From positions 177,299,065 to 177,363,064 of the forward strand of contig CM060988.1 in assembly GCA_030765065.1 (NCBI GenBank): a stretch of 64,000 bases of DNA, written 5' to 3'. The stretch comes from Deroplatys truncata. Taxonomy: Eukaryota; Arthropoda; Insecta; Mantodea; Mantidae. A model generated the notes under the pieces. The model ran no database searches, was not told where the DNA came from, and saw only the letters and a list, made by a program, of their open reading frames with translations. Both the position numbers and the translations under genes were made by a program. Below are positions 24,153-35,087 of this stretch, piece after piece (position 1 is the first letter of the stretch; the number at the start of each line of letters is the position of its first letter).

Positions 24153-25426
24153 CGAGTGGCACTATTTTTATTTTGAGCCTTGGCAACCATGAATGTTGTA
24201 GGTGCCATCTGACGTTTTCAATGGAAAGTTTGACATTTTTGACCATAATCTACTTCAAACATTTTGTCAATAAAGCGTCATTTGTTTTGTTTACACTAAC
24301 TTGAAGATTGTGTGTCAACAAAAACATGGAATTAACTCGTGAAAATGATTTATTACGACCTTCGACGTGGATTATCAAGACAAGAGTCTATCGATCAACT
24401 AACTTCAACATTTGGCGACGAACCTCCATCATTTGCCACTGTGAAACGCTGGTATAACGAATTTAATCGTGGCCGCCGTTCGCTCAATGATGAAGTTCGT
24501 GAAGGTCGTCCAAAATCAGTTGTGTGCCAGAAAACATTGATTCTGTGCAAAACCTAATAATGAAAGCTCGTCATGTGACATATTGTGAGATTGAGGCCAC
24601 CCTAGGCACTAGTTCCACCAGCATATATAAAATATTGCATCATTATTTAGCCGTGAAAAAGGTTTGCTCTCGTTGGATCCCACATAATTTGACGCAATCT
24701 CAAAAGGATGCTCGTGTCGATTGGTGTACAAAAATGCACAAGAAATACAATGGCGGTGCCTCAAAAGACGTATATAAGATTGTAACAGGTGACGAATCAT
24801 GGATCTATGCGTATGATCCGGATCGTAAACAATAATCGACTGTGTGGGTGTTTCAAGATGAAGCAAACCCAACAAAAGTTGGTCGTGCTCGAAGCACTTC
24901 GAAGCAAATGGTCGCCTGCTTTTTCAGCAAAACTGGCCATGTGGCAACAGTGCCTTTAGATGAACGTAAAAGGGTCAATGCCGAATGGTACACAACCATT
25001 TGTTGGCCGGAAGTCTTCGGAAGTAAGGAAAACCAACAAGAACCGTAGGATCGATCTTCATCAAGACAATGCGAGCGCACACATATCGTCTAACAACAGA
25101 GTATTTGAAGGCTCAAAAAATCGAATTCATGGGTCATCCGCCATACAGTCCTGATTTGGCAACCAATGACTTCTTTTGTTCCCGAATATCAAGAATAAGT
25201 TGCATGGACAACGAGTTTCGTTGGCAGAAGAAGCCGTCGATGCTTTCAAAACTATGTTTTGGAGGTGTTTCAAGAAGACTGGAATAAATGCTTTGACAAA
25301 TGGTTCAAACGGATGCAAAAGTGTATAGATCATAAAGAAGAATATTTTGAAATACAATAAAGCAGTTTTCAATAAGAAATTACTTTGTTTTAATTATTAA
25401 GCTCAAAATATAAATAGTGCCCCTCG
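24153..25426 (+). mobile_element. mariner element, full-length but inactive (copy 1)
   Basis: The 1,274-bp element starts CGAGTGGCACTATTTTTATT and ends with the inverted match, AATAAATAGTGCCCCTCG-like. TA target duplications lie at 24151-24152 and 25427-25428. It is about 1.27 kb, the normal mariner size, and closely related to the copy at 33813-35087. It sits between the two tRNA-like arms. Confidence 0.9.
24327..25325 (+). pseudogene. mariner transposase pseudogene (copy 1)
   Basis: It starts MELTREN, then lacks nine bases that copy 2 has. The frame continues IYYDLRRGLSRQESIDQL and VKRWYNEFNRGRRSL, the mariner HTH and linker. After a frameshift at about 24530 it reads GDESWIYAYDPD with the first catalytic Asp, then a TAA stop. 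Later come the HQDNASAH-type motif (second Asp) and PPYSPDLATNDFF (third Asp, DD34D), separated by frame changes. All three catalytic Asp are recognisable, but there are at least one stop and several frameshifts. An intact protein of this family is about 345 residues. Confidence 0.85.
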
Positions 25427-25483
25427 TAAGTTGATCTAATTGACCTAATAGTGGTTGAAACTAGGAAGCCGGACTGAAAGTGC

Positions 25484-25705
25484 TTGCAGCATTGTAAGTC
25501 GCCATTCGAATATGTCATCTCAATACAATTTGAGATCTCCTTGTGGTTTATCGGAAAAAATGCGAATCAGTTGGAGAATTTAGTGTCGTACCGGCATGTT
25601 GACATGGTAGCTCAGTGGTTAGAGTACACGGACGGAGACCGGGGGTTTGTGGTTCAAATCCCTGCTATGGTATTGAGTTTTTCAGTCGTCTGATTCTACC
25701 TTTCC
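25484..25705 (+). repeat. Right arm of tRNA-like inverted repeat
   Basis: This is the reverse-complement partner of 23929-24150. On the plus strand it carries the A box GGTAGCTCAGTGGTTAGAGT and B box GGTTCAAATCC about 35 bp apart (25605-25665), again tRNA-like, and ends TCAGTCGTCTGATTCTACC. Together the arms could form a stem of more than 200 bp around the mariner. The arms are either two SINE insertions in opposite orientation or the ends of one fold-back element. Confidence 0.75.
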
Positions 25706-26029
25706 ATAATAAAACCAAAGCCATATTTAAACCAAATGCTACAAGTTGTGTCAAGAAGAGGCCAATATAGTTTGATCTATAAGGAAAGTTATGTTGGTGA
25801 TCCTATTGAACTAAACGTTCTTAGTGCTAAGACTTTAAAATGTGGGTTTCCAACTGTTGAGAGATGCACTCGTGCGCATGGCATTCCACGTGAGAAGAAA
25901 GAAGACCTCTTATATATATATGTATATATAAGCTGTTTCCGTTCATGCCTATAAATCAACTTAAATTTTGGACTGATATTGAAGTTTCAGATGCGCCTGA
26001 TCTAGTGCATAGTTATGAGAATATATGAA

Positions 26030-26558
26030 GGTCCAAATTGGACGAGTTGTAAGGGAAATAATGTTACAGTTACAGCTACAGCTACACATAACAGACTATC
26101 AGCCTTCTGTAAAATCGTATTTACATTTTTAATATTTCATATTTCGTTTGTGGATTTAAATGTTAAAATCCAATGACTAAAGTGTTCATTAATTTATTTG
26201 GAGTTAAGGTAAGCTAACACGAATTTTGTACTGGTTTGTAATAAATCTTTAAATCCGAGGGCCATATGTCCCTTGTATTCTAGTTTTCAGACGCCTATAT
26301 GATTGTCATGCACTCCATGTTGTATATTTATAAATTTTCTGTGTCCTAATTGCCTTCAAAGCAGTCTGAAGGTATTCATATGAAAATTAAGAAAGCTTGA
26401 CTGTTTTAGAAATAAGCCTCTCTTGCAAAACTGTATAAAATGAAGTTAAGGTATGCAGTATTGTGATGGACAACGCCAGTTTTAAACTGGCTGAGAATTT
26501 ATTGTGAGCTAATATTTGACTTCTTAAACTCAGTTGCCGAACGTTTGAAGTGAAGAAA
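26030..26558. other. No recognisable feature
   Basis: AT-rich intronic DNA with a short imperfect GTTACAGTTACAGCTACAG run near 26063. No gene or repeat was recognised. Confidence 0.4.
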
Positions 26559-26560
26559 TA

Positions 26561-27768
26561 CACTACGTGATCAAATGTATCCGGACACCTGGCTGAGAAT
26601 GACGAACAAGTTCGTGGCGCCCTCCATCGGTAATGCTGGAAGTCAATATCGTGTTGGCCCACCCTTAGCCTTGATGACAGCATTCACTCTCGCAGGCATA
26701 CTTTCAATCAGGTTTCTTGGAGAATGGCAGCCCATTCTTCACGGACTGCGGAACTGTAGGTCGGTGAGACCTGGCACGAAGTCGGCGTTCCAAAACATCC
26801 CAAAGGTGTTCTATAGGATTCTATGCAGGCCAGTCCATTACAGGGATGTTATTGTCGTGTAACCACTCCGCCACAGCCCGTGCAGTATGAACAGGTGCTC
26901 GATCGTGTTGAAAGATGCAATCGCCGTCCTCGAATTGCTCTTCAACAGTGAGAAGCAAGAAGGTGCTTAAAATATCAATGTAGGTCTGCGCTGTGATCGT
27001 GCCACCACGCAAAACAACAAGGGGTGCAAGCCCCCTCCAGGAAAAACACGACCACACCATAACACCACCGACTCCGAATTTTACTGTTGGCACTACACAC
27101 GCTCGCAGATGACGTTTACCGGGTATTCGCCATACCCACACCCTGCCATCGGATCGCTACATTGTGTACCGTGATTCGTCACTCCACACAACGTTTTTCC
27201 ACTGTTCAATCGTGTAACGTTAACGCTCCTTACACCAAGCGAGGCGTCGTTTGGCGTTTTCCTGCGTGATGTGTGGCTTATGAGCAGCCGCTCGAGCATG
27301 GAATACAAGGTTTCTCACCTCACGCCTAACTGTCATAGTACTTGGAGTGGATCCTGATGCAGTTTGGAATTCCTGTGTGATGGTCTGGATAGATGTCTCC
27401 TATTACTCTTTACGATTCTCTTCAAATGTCGGCGGTCTCTTGTCAGTCAACAGACGAGGTCAGCCTGTACGCTTTTGTGCTGTACATGTCCCTTCACGTT
27501 TCCACTTCACTATCACACCAGAAACAGTGGACCTAGGGATGTTTAGGAGTGTGGAAATCTCGCGTACAGACTTCTGACACAAGTGACACCCAATCACCTG
27601 ACCACGTTCGAAGTCCGTGAGTTCCACGGAGTATTCCAGTCGGTTGTTTCACGATGTCGACTACTGAAGTCGCGGATAATGTGTACCAGCACAATGTGGC
27701 AGCACAATGCACATAAGATGAAAAACGTATGTTTGTGGGGGTGTCCGAATACTTTTGATCACATAGTG
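26561..27768 (-). mobile_element. Tc1-like transposon, full length (copy 1 of 3)
   Basis: Ends: CACTACGTGATCAAATGTAT at the left and, inverted at the right, CACTATGTGATCAAAAGTAT; both continue (C/T)CGGACACC. TA duplications lie at 26559-26560 and 27769-27770. Length 1,208 bp. The transposase gene runs on the minus strand. It belongs to the same family as 39959-41159 and 57795-58985. Confidence 0.92.
26640..27650 (-). pseudogene. Tc1-like transposase pseudogene (copy 1)
   Basis: On the minus strand the frame at 27141-26821 reads VMVWSCFSWRGLAPL, FQHDRAPVHTARA (second catalytic Asp) and NIPVMDWPA, where a frameshift or deletion cuts the SPDLNPIEH block that carries the catalytic Glu. Upstream segments (27308-27093) hold the [15 protein letters not shown] region out of frame, a shadow of the [10 protein letters not shown] motif. 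Short indels rather than large deletions disable it. Confidence 0.8.
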
Positions 27769-27769
27769 T

Positions 27770-28680
27770 ATATTGACTCTGAATTGTGGCACACGAAATT
27801 ATAACAATTGAATTATTATACCTGCTAACTTATACTGTTTGAACTAAATGTTTCTGCAATAAAAGAAAACAGAACCGTAACCTGTGCCGTGATTCGCTTA
27901 TTCTTTTACCGTCAAGATCCTGCGCGATAGCCGCTACTCACATAAGTGCGTCATTGGTCGCTTAAAATATCACATAAGCATGTAAGTGTGCGCCCACGTC
28001 TATAGGTACCACTGATGGTATGAGAGTCAGAGTAACTCTGTGATTTAGTTAAATGTCTTCTTATTACTTAAGCCACGCCTATATTACAATTACTCCCACC
28101 ATCATTTTTCACGGGCAACCAATGCTTCAAATCCTAAGGGTGCATCTCTATCACTAGGAGCCTAGCTAAAAGTCTCAGAAATACCTTCGCTCTCTAATTT
28201 CCAGAATTGATCTATGCCTGTTGAAGCGTACTGAACCCGTAGCCTAACTGCCTTTCAGGAAATTTTAACGCTAAGGTATTCTGTATTCTACTGTCACTAA
28301 TGACTTTGGCTAACATGAGTCCTAATTACCTCCATTTATCCGGACAAAACTCTAAACTCAAACTTCTTACACTATACACTGATTTAAAATACGAAAATTA
28401 TTTATAACTTCCTGTCAATAATTACGGAATCATAGCTCACTGATCTACTTTTGTACAATAAATTCATTTATTAAGAAGATGGGATTATTTTCTTAATTAC
28501 ACCATCTTTGGATACAAATTTATCAGCAATTATGATTTCAAAAAGTAATCTATCATAGCACTTAGATATTTTTTTTCTCCAGCTACAATTTAATGTAGGT
28601 ATCTTCAACAGTTCCTGAAAAATTAGGTCATTTATATCAGGAAAGGCCATTCAAAGAAAAGGCTGTTCAAGGCAAAATTG
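27770..28680. other. No recognisable feature
   Basis: AT-rich intronic DNA with no supported exon or window-wide repeat. Confidence 0.4.
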
Positions 28681-29499
28681 GAGAAAACAAACTTGTATAT
28701 GTTTGCAAAGAAACCACACGACTTGAGTGCACGGAAATTGGCATACTTGGGATTGGGAGGAAGGGGTGAGGTTGAGGTAGACACCGTGCGGCCGGAACCA
28801 GCAGAGACGGCACAGCAGTCACAGCGTCCCTACAGTTTCCAGATATACACACTCCGGCAGTCGGACAGGCAGACCGGGTACCCGCCCCACATAGGGCCCA
28901 ACATCCCTTCCGGGGGCGGTACTTATACCCCGGCAACCAACCGAAGGCCGAGGAACGGAGAAAGTTCAATCCTTTTTCCCTGCCACGCTGCACCGGAACT
29001 CCATCGTCGACATTTCCAATCGTGAAAGGGACCAAACGGGGTGAAGGATGAAGGAAATGGAGGGACAGGAAATTCGGGGAGGGGGAAGAAACACACGACT
29101 TGATTGGATTGGTTACTAAGGATTGGATTGGTTTGCAAAGCCGAGGAGCTAAGGCACCCATCCAGGAATTAGTATATTGTACCTATGCCCCGCGAAGGGG
29201 CGCCCCCGGGAGGAAGGGACGAGATGAGAGGAGAGGAGACAGGGGGCGGCCGGACCAGGAGGCACGACAGGCAGTGGCCTGGGTCCCTACTATTTACAGG
29301 TTTGAACTCCTCGGGTGCTGGCTGGTGCAGCCGGCGGCCCTCCCCTCTGTCGGCTTACATCTCCCCTGGGGACTCGGGAACCGGAGCCCGCTCGCAGTCA
29401 GGGAGACAAAGGCTTATCAGAGCATCCTTTTCCCCTGTCATGCACACGCCGAGACCTCCCTCGAAACCTGCAACCCTTAAAGAGACCAAGCAGATGAAA

Positions 29500-29675
29500 G
29501 GTGAAGTAAAATGAGAATGGAAATGAAATGGAGGAACAGGAAATTAGGAAAATGTAATGAACCTTCCCAGCATTCGCCTGGCAACCCGGGGAAACCCCGA
29601 AAAAACCCATGGGTTCAGCAAGGTTGGTTACGGGAATCGAACGCACGACCTCACGTTACCGCCTGAGCCAGGTAT
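29500..29675 (-). mobile_element. tRNA-derived SINE, minus strand
   Basis: Read on the minus strand from about 29675: CCTGGCTCAGGCGGTAACG (A box), then GTGCGTTCGATTCCCGT (B box), then CCCATGGGTTTT and the body motif AGGCGAATGCTGGGAAGG. The same head-body order is seen at 30350-30540, so the two form one family. Confidence 0.7.
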
Positions 29676-30349
29676 ACTAATTTCAATGAGCGTATCCTAT
29701 AACACTAACAATTCGTGTTAGAAAAAAAATGTAATAGAAGTTTCTTAATTTATTGAGGGAACTAGTATATAAAAATTATCATGGTTCCCTTTAAAATTAG
29801 GAGTTTGCCCCCTACTCCCCGTGCCCCTTATGAGCCCTGTGCAAATATTCTTCATATAACTATTTGGAAGGTACCTTGCTTCAATAAAATTTGGAAATCT
29901 TGGCGTTTGGTTTTTTCTGTTCATTTAAGGTACAATGGGAATGAATTTTTCTTAAAAGGTGCGAGAGATGTGTGGCGGAAGAGGGACACCATTTCCAACA
30001 TCATCTATAAAGAAGGTATGTGGTTATAATAGTTGAAATCTATGTGCTTGAATTTAAGGGACTATGAATATGCCGACAAACAACGTGCTTCTTGGGGCCA
30101 AGAAAATTCCTGTTTGGCCGGCCACGCGTACAAACAAAGGCCCTGTAAAAGACGCAATTACAGGTTATATGTGGATCAACGGAGGGGATACCTCGGTACC
30201 GCGACCTACAGACATACATATATTGCGCGCACCACCCTCACAGGAGGTAGGGATGAAGTGAAGGAACCACACAGGAGGCTACAGTCGTAGGCATACATGC
30301 CAGAGAGACGCGCGGAAGTCTATATTTCCAAGCTCTAGACCGTGTGTCA

Positions 30350-30540
30350 CAGCCGGATCCACCAGTCGAGCAGCGGACAGAAAGAAAATAGTGTTAAAAA
30401 GAAACCACCCCAGCATTCGCCTTTCGACCCTTGGGAACCGCGAGAAACCCATGGATCAGAGTGGGCGCTCGCCGGGGTTCGACCCGGAACCTCCCGAATC
30501 CGGGCCAGAGACGTTACCGCCTGAGCCATCTCGCTCGGTA
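30350..30540 (-). mobile_element. tRNA-derived SINE, minus strand
   Basis: Read from 30540 on the minus strand: GAGATGGCTCAGGCGGTAAC (A box), GGGTCGAACCCC (B box), CCATGGGTTTCTCG and the family motif AGGCGAATGCTGGGG. It ends in a T-rich segment and then CTTTCTGTCCGCTGC. Short frames across it are not genes. Confidence 0.75.
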
Positions 30541-31899
30541 AAAGACGCAGTTAATGCGAGCATTAGTGCATTTCTTCACATCTTTCCTCACCGTAACGGT
30601 CACTAGCATATAGGGGAGATATAAAATGTAATTCTTTTTTATTTGGGTTTATTAATAAATACATAAAGCAATATGAATAATTTTAACTTTTCTGTCTTCC
30701 TCTCTGTTTCTTTCTCACTGGGCTTGAAATTCAATTATGTAACTCGCGAGTGTACCTGGGGAATTATAGCTGCCCCTAATCACGGCTTTAAGGTGCACAA
30801 CACAATATTGTAATTTTAAAAACTATATAAACCCTCTGTATCAGATTATAACGATCGTTCCAAATTTTATGTTGGAAATTCAATGCCTGGCCGCATCTCA
30901 GCCTACATTAACGTATCATCTCGAATATCCATCCGCGTCTAATGGATTTACATATTCCTTACCGGGATTATACTCATTTAGGGATATTCCCCAAGTAGGA
31001 TATGCTACGGATTCAATCCAACTTTATATAGGCAAGAATAAAAATGTAGCTAATTGAAAGCATGCCGTATTTAATTGCACAAATAAAGACGAACATTTGA
31101 TGTAAATTTTCACTCCTCTAAACCTCTTCTAAGTTTATTCTTCTATCTATAGGTATAAGATATGGGGGGACACCTGCATAGATCTATTGCGGCTACCACC
31201 CCTCAGGAGGAAGGGATGGAGTGAAGGAATCGCAGGAGGCTACAGGCCACAGGCAGATAGGTCACAGAGACTCGCAAAAGTTACTAACAGAACCGTCCCT
31301 CTTAGTTAACAGTGCAGGCCTACTCGAAGCCGAAGTTCCCCTCCTAGGCCCAGGGGAAGGCGTCAACCCAGTGACTCTACCTCCCGTGGGCTCTTCCATT
31401 GGGCAAAAACCTGTTATTTAAACCCTTCCCCACTTAGCAGCGACGGAACTGGATACGCCAATTACGAGCGTAAGCCCCAGAGGAGAAGACTACCGAAGAA
31501 CCTTGTGGGGGCGACAGTGATCTAGCTCACCGTCTACCAGGTCTCCAGGTGGGTACAAAAGACATTAAAGTGTCCCATTACTCCGCTCAGACGTACCCAA
31601 TCTCCCATGGGTATCAGAAAACACTGCCCCGTCGAGACAAACCCAATCCTACCTCTATCCTTAAGGAGAGGCTCAGATGATGTACTTCTAGTAACGTCAC
31701 GAGTGCTAGGGGTACGCAGAGCTCACGCCACGGCAGCTGAAGCGTCGGAACACAGACCCGTCCACTGCTGGAGCAATCGAGAGCGGGCGATGAACCACCC
31801 GTAGACCAAGCAGCCCTTGAAACGGCAACTCTAGGCCGAGCCCGAGAACTGTGATTATAGATAATTTATTATTTAATTTTTATTGATGTTAAATCATAC

Positions 31900-32830
31900 T
31901 ATGTACATATCTTTTTCTTATACTGCTTGTATAGTTTAAGAAGGGTGATTTAACGTTATGAATGTATTTAGGTTACTAATATTAGAAAAGCTATACATTG
32001 TTTAACTTAAATAATTTAAGCGTAATGTTAAAATACTGTCCACGACGAAATGTTTTAGCTACAGGAACTGTGTCTTCGAAGGCAGAAAATCTAGTTTTAC
32101 GATGTCTCTCTGGTCGCAGGGCCATTGTTCATACAGCGAGGGTGTAAAGTCTTTGTCCTTTTATTCGATAATTCGCCGTGACCAAGTGAGAGAGGCAGCT
32201 AGCTTAACGGTACATTTAGGAAAAGCCGCGATTTATGTTAAACTTGGACCAATGAGATCCCTGTAAGTTTATAGGAAATAGTGAGACGCGTCGAGTGGCG
32301 CTAAAAATGGACCAATAGGAAAGGAAGCAGCGTCAGAAGCCTGCGACTATAAATGGATCTGTTAGGAACAAGTTCGAGGCATTGCATTTTGGCATTTTGT
32401 CATGTGTGGGTCATTTGTCATGTAGTCAGGGAACATTTTGCAAACTACAGGCAGGGGGAGATGCTGCAGGATTTGAGATATCGCGCCAAAAGTGAATAAA
32501 AACAGTTTTCGAAACACAACTAAGAATCGCTACTCGTAAAGAGATAATAAGCATATTTAAACTTCGCGTCATATCCGCGCCGTGTTTTAACAGCGATGGA
32601 CAGTATTTTAACGGCGGCAATATCAGTGTTGTGTACTACGCGGAGTAGTTAAATAAAGGAAATTGCAGTGTCATCTTTTCGTAACCAAAGCACGTCTATT
32701 TCTCCTATTACCACCACCCGAGATCTACGCTTCCTTTACCAAGGATAAGTCCATCCTCCCACATAGTTTTAAAGAAAATTACTGCAGCTAGCCGAGGATA
32801 AAAATGCAGAGAACCAGCACACTGCGAACA
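31900..32830 (+). promoter_or_regulatory. LTR-like or promoter-like segment
   Basis: Two CCAAT-type boxes (GACCAATGAG near 32247, GACCAATAGG near 32308) precede a TATA box (CTATAAATGG at 32347). AATAAA motifs follow at about 32493 and 32653. This order is typical of a retroviral-like LTR but also of a cellular promoter. TG...CA ends and a target duplication could not be identified, so either reading is possible. Confidence 0.25.
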
Positions 32831-32984
32831 TCTGGAGCCAACATGGAGGATGCAGCAAGGTAAGCCGCGAGCAACGGACAGGAGGAGGTGACTGCCGCAC
32901 CCTCTAGTGCAAGCATCCGCGCCATCTATCCGGCACCGCCATTTGCCACGAAACCTGGAAGCACAACTGAAGCATGAGAAGAGA

Positions 32985-33128
32985 AACGAATGAAAGGTAA
33001 ATTGTGGTTAATGAGAGACGATCTCACCATTAGCCTACCGACCAGGGAAAACTTCGAAAAACTCAAGGTCAAAGCGAATGGTCGACGGTTATCGAACCCC
33101 GGACCTGCGAATTGCGAGTCTCACCTAT
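32985..33128 (-). mobile_element. tRNA-derived SINE fragment, minus strand
   Basis: On the minus strand the B-box-like GGGGTTCGATAACCG is followed by a GTCGACCATTCGCTTTGACC body. The A-box part is degraded (GAGACTCGCAATTCG). It lies about 190 bp from the exon at 33316-33485. Confidence 0.5.
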
Positions 33129-33315
33129 AGAATGCATGTAAAATATAACTACGGATAAAAAATTGAAAAATAGGCGAGCTTTTGAAAAATAAATAAATAT
33201 ATATAGCTAATGCTGGGATGCTTAAACTATAATATCACTTGCTATTTGTGCGTATTAAAACAGAGTATTATCTCTTTTATTTGATTTTGGAGTCCATCAC
33301 CGATATAAGACTTAC

Positions 33316-33485
33316 GTATTTTGCGGATGTTCTTTCTGGGTTTGCCCCGATATTTCTTGTGATGATGACCTTCCTTGGTGTTGCTGCCGGTGCGGTATGT
33401 CTCCACGATACTGTTGAGTATAGCATCCTTGTCGCCGCGGGGTATGACGGGCATCGGCACTCGAGCCAGGGGTACCAGGTTCGTT
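33316..33485 (-). CDS. Penultimate exon of the TSP1-domain gene (basic linker)
   Basis: The acceptor TTTTGTCTGATTACAG is immediately upstream (33486 onward). The donor GTAAGT follows at 33315-33310. The 170-nt exon starts with one base that completes an ACA Thr codon from the exon at 38716, and ends with the C of a CGA Arg codon finished by the exon at 21806. It encodes NLVPLARVPMPVIPRGD, NSIVETYRTGSNTKEG and the strongly basic HHHKKYRGKPRKNIRKI. The basic cluster just before the TSP1 repeat may bind heparan sulphate or be cleaved by a furin-type protease; that is inference. The intron to the next exon is about 11.5 kb and carries a Tc1, a mariner and SINEs. Plus-strand frames over it are shadows. 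Confidence 0.88.
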
Positions 33486-33699
33486 CTGTAATCAGACAAA
33501 ACAAATATGTGGTAGAGAATAGTATATTATAACACTAGTGTGGAAAGTGCATTATTACATAATAGAGGAATGGTTTGCTAAGCCAAGAAAAGACGAATTT
33601 CTTCTGTTTTCAAGAATCTGTTATGCATTATTTTAGCGTCCTTTAACCGGTTAGGTTATATCGCACGAATGAATGTAACGTGTGGAACGAGCCAGGGTC

Positions 33700-33810
33700 C
33701 ATAGTGCTTAAACTCACCCGACATTAATCTTTTCAGGATAAGGGAAAACCCCGGAAAAAAATCTTATCCAGGTTACTCACCTTACCCGAGATTCAAACTG
33801 ACTGCTTAAA
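33700..33810 (-). mobile_element. SINE fragment truncated by a mariner insertion
   Basis: On the minus strand it shows a degenerate B box (AGTTTGAATCTCGGG) and a body with CCGGGGTTTTCCC, like the SINEs at 29.6 and 30.4 kb. It stops at the TA where the mariner at 33813 was inserted. Confidence 0.45.
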
Positions 33811-33812
33811 TA

Positions 33813-35087
33813 CGAGGGGCACTATTTATATTTTGAGCCTTGGCAACCCTGAATGTTGTAGGTGTCATCTGACATTTCCAATGGAAAGTTTGACATTTTT
33901 GACCATAATCTACTTCAAACATTTTGTCAATAGAGCGTCAATTGTTTTTTTTTACACTAACTTGAAAATTGTTGTGCCAACAAAAACATGGAATTAACTC
34001 GTGAAAATGTTCGTGTAATGATTTATTACGACTTTCGACGTGGATTATCAATACAAGAGAGCATCGATCAACTAACTTCCATATTTGGCGACAAAGCTCC
34101 AACCTTTGCCACTGTGAAACGCTGGTATAACGAATTTAATCGTGGCCGCCGTTCGCTCAATGATGAAGTTCGTGAAGGTCGTCCAAAATCAGTTGTTGTG
34201 CCAGAAAACATTGATGCTGTGCAAAACTTAATAATGAAAGATTGTCATGCGACATATTGTGAGATTGAGGCAACCCTAGGCATTAGTTCCACCAGCATAT
34301 ATAAAATATTGCATGATTATTTAGCCTGAAAAAGGTTTGCTCTCGTTGGATCCCACATAATTTGACGCAATCTCAAAAAGATGTTCGTGTTGATGGTGTA
34401 CAAAAATGCTCCAGAAATACAATGGCGGTGCCTCAAAAGACGTATATAAGACTGTAGCAGGTGAGGAATCATGGATCCATGCGAATAAACCAGAACGTAA
34501 ACAGCAGTCGACTGTATGGGTGTTTCAAGCTGAAGCAAATCCAACAAAAGTTGGTCGCACTCAAAGCACATCGAAGCAAATGGTCGCCTGCTTTTTCACC
34601 AAAACTGGCCATGTGGCAACAGTGCCTTTAGAGGAATGTAAAACGGTCAATGCCGAATGGTACACAACCATTTGTTTGCCGGAAGTCTTCGGTGAAGTAA
34701 GGAATACCATGAACCGTAGGATCGTTCTTCATCAAGACAATGCGAGCGCACATATATCTCGTCTAACAACTGAGTATTTGAATTGAATTGAGGGGTCATC
34801 CGCCATACAGTCCTGATTTGCACCCAAAGACTTCTTTTTGTTCTCGAACATCAAGAATAAATTGCGTGGACAACGATTTTCGTTGGCAGAAGAAGCCGTT
34901 GATGCCTTCAAAAACCATATTTTGGAGGTGTCTCAAGAAGACTGGAATAAATGCTTTCACAAATGGTTCAAACGGATGCAAAATGTATAGATCATAAAAG
35001 AGAATATTTTGAAAACAATAAAGCAGCTTTCAAGCAGAAATTACTTTGTTTTAATTATTAGGCTCAAAATATAAATAGAGCCCCTCG
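33813..35087 (+). mobile_element. mariner element, full length but inactive (copy 2)
   Basis: Termini CGAGGGGCACTATTTATATT and, inverted, CGAGGGGCTCTATTTATATT. TA duplications lie at 33811-33812 and 35088-35089. Length 1,275 bp. Most of it aligns by eye with copy 1 at 24153-25426, so both derive from one active lineage. Confidence 0.93.
33988..34990 (+). pseudogene. mariner transposase pseudogene (copy 2)
   Basis: The N-terminal 113 codons are open: MELTRENVRVMIYYDFRRGL, VKRWYNEFNRGRRSL and GISSTSIYKILHDYLA (HTH region). A TGA follows at 34327. The next block reads GEESWIHANKPE, where the first catalytic Asp (GDESW in copy 1) is Glu. Then come TKTGHVATVPLEECKTVNAE and VLHQDNASAHIS with the second Asp. 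The region of the third Asp is frameshifted (PPYSPDLHPKTSF). The stop, two frame changes and the Asp-to-Glu change make it inactive. Confidence 0.87.

Larger units (their letters stand above)
23400..26030 (+). pseudogene. Broken DDE-transposase-like gene, split by an insertion
   Basis: The 5' part (about 23400-23862) reads, after a stop, HEAISGSKQEDAISTFYAF followed by KKIALWLDSCATQNRNWTLL. This resembles a family of arthropod and cnidarian repeat proteins that I remember with HEAIAGR...FWADNCSAQNKNW, in which the acidic residue precedes a CxxQNxNW motif. After about 1.9 kb of foreign sequence it resumes at 25742 with QVVSRRGQYSLIYKESYVGD, then IPREKKEDLL, a TATATA run, and in another frame KLFPFMPINQLKFW, which matches the usual C-terminal KLCPLMP..RR.FW order. 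Stops and frameshifts occur. The family name is uncertain; a domesticated or transposon origin cannot be told apart by reading. Confidence 0.65.
28690..31860. repeat. GC-rich repeat block with SINE copies
   Basis: This is markedly GC-richer than its surroundings. A unit around GAGGAAGGGATGGAGTGAAG, GGAGGCTACAG, GGCAGATAG occurs at 31190-31280 and, diverged, at 30225-30320; a related CGGGAGGAAGGGACGAGATG lies at 29205. GGAACAGGAAATTAGG (29533) echoes GGGACAGGAAATTCGG (29062). Open frames of up to 164 codons exist on both strands, but they are low in information and high in Pro, Arg and Gly, and no domain was recognised. I read it as a cluster of GC-rich interspersed repeats, not a gene. Confidence 0.55.

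Noticed and set aside
28667-29161. 164-codon minus-strand frame in the GC-rich block
   Set aside because: Low stop density follows from the GC content. No domain, splice context or start context was seen, and a competing long frame exists on the other strand.
33239-33532. 97-codon plus-strand frame with a hydrophobic stretch
   Set aside because: It is the antisense of the exon at 33316-33485, which has matching splice sites and phase.
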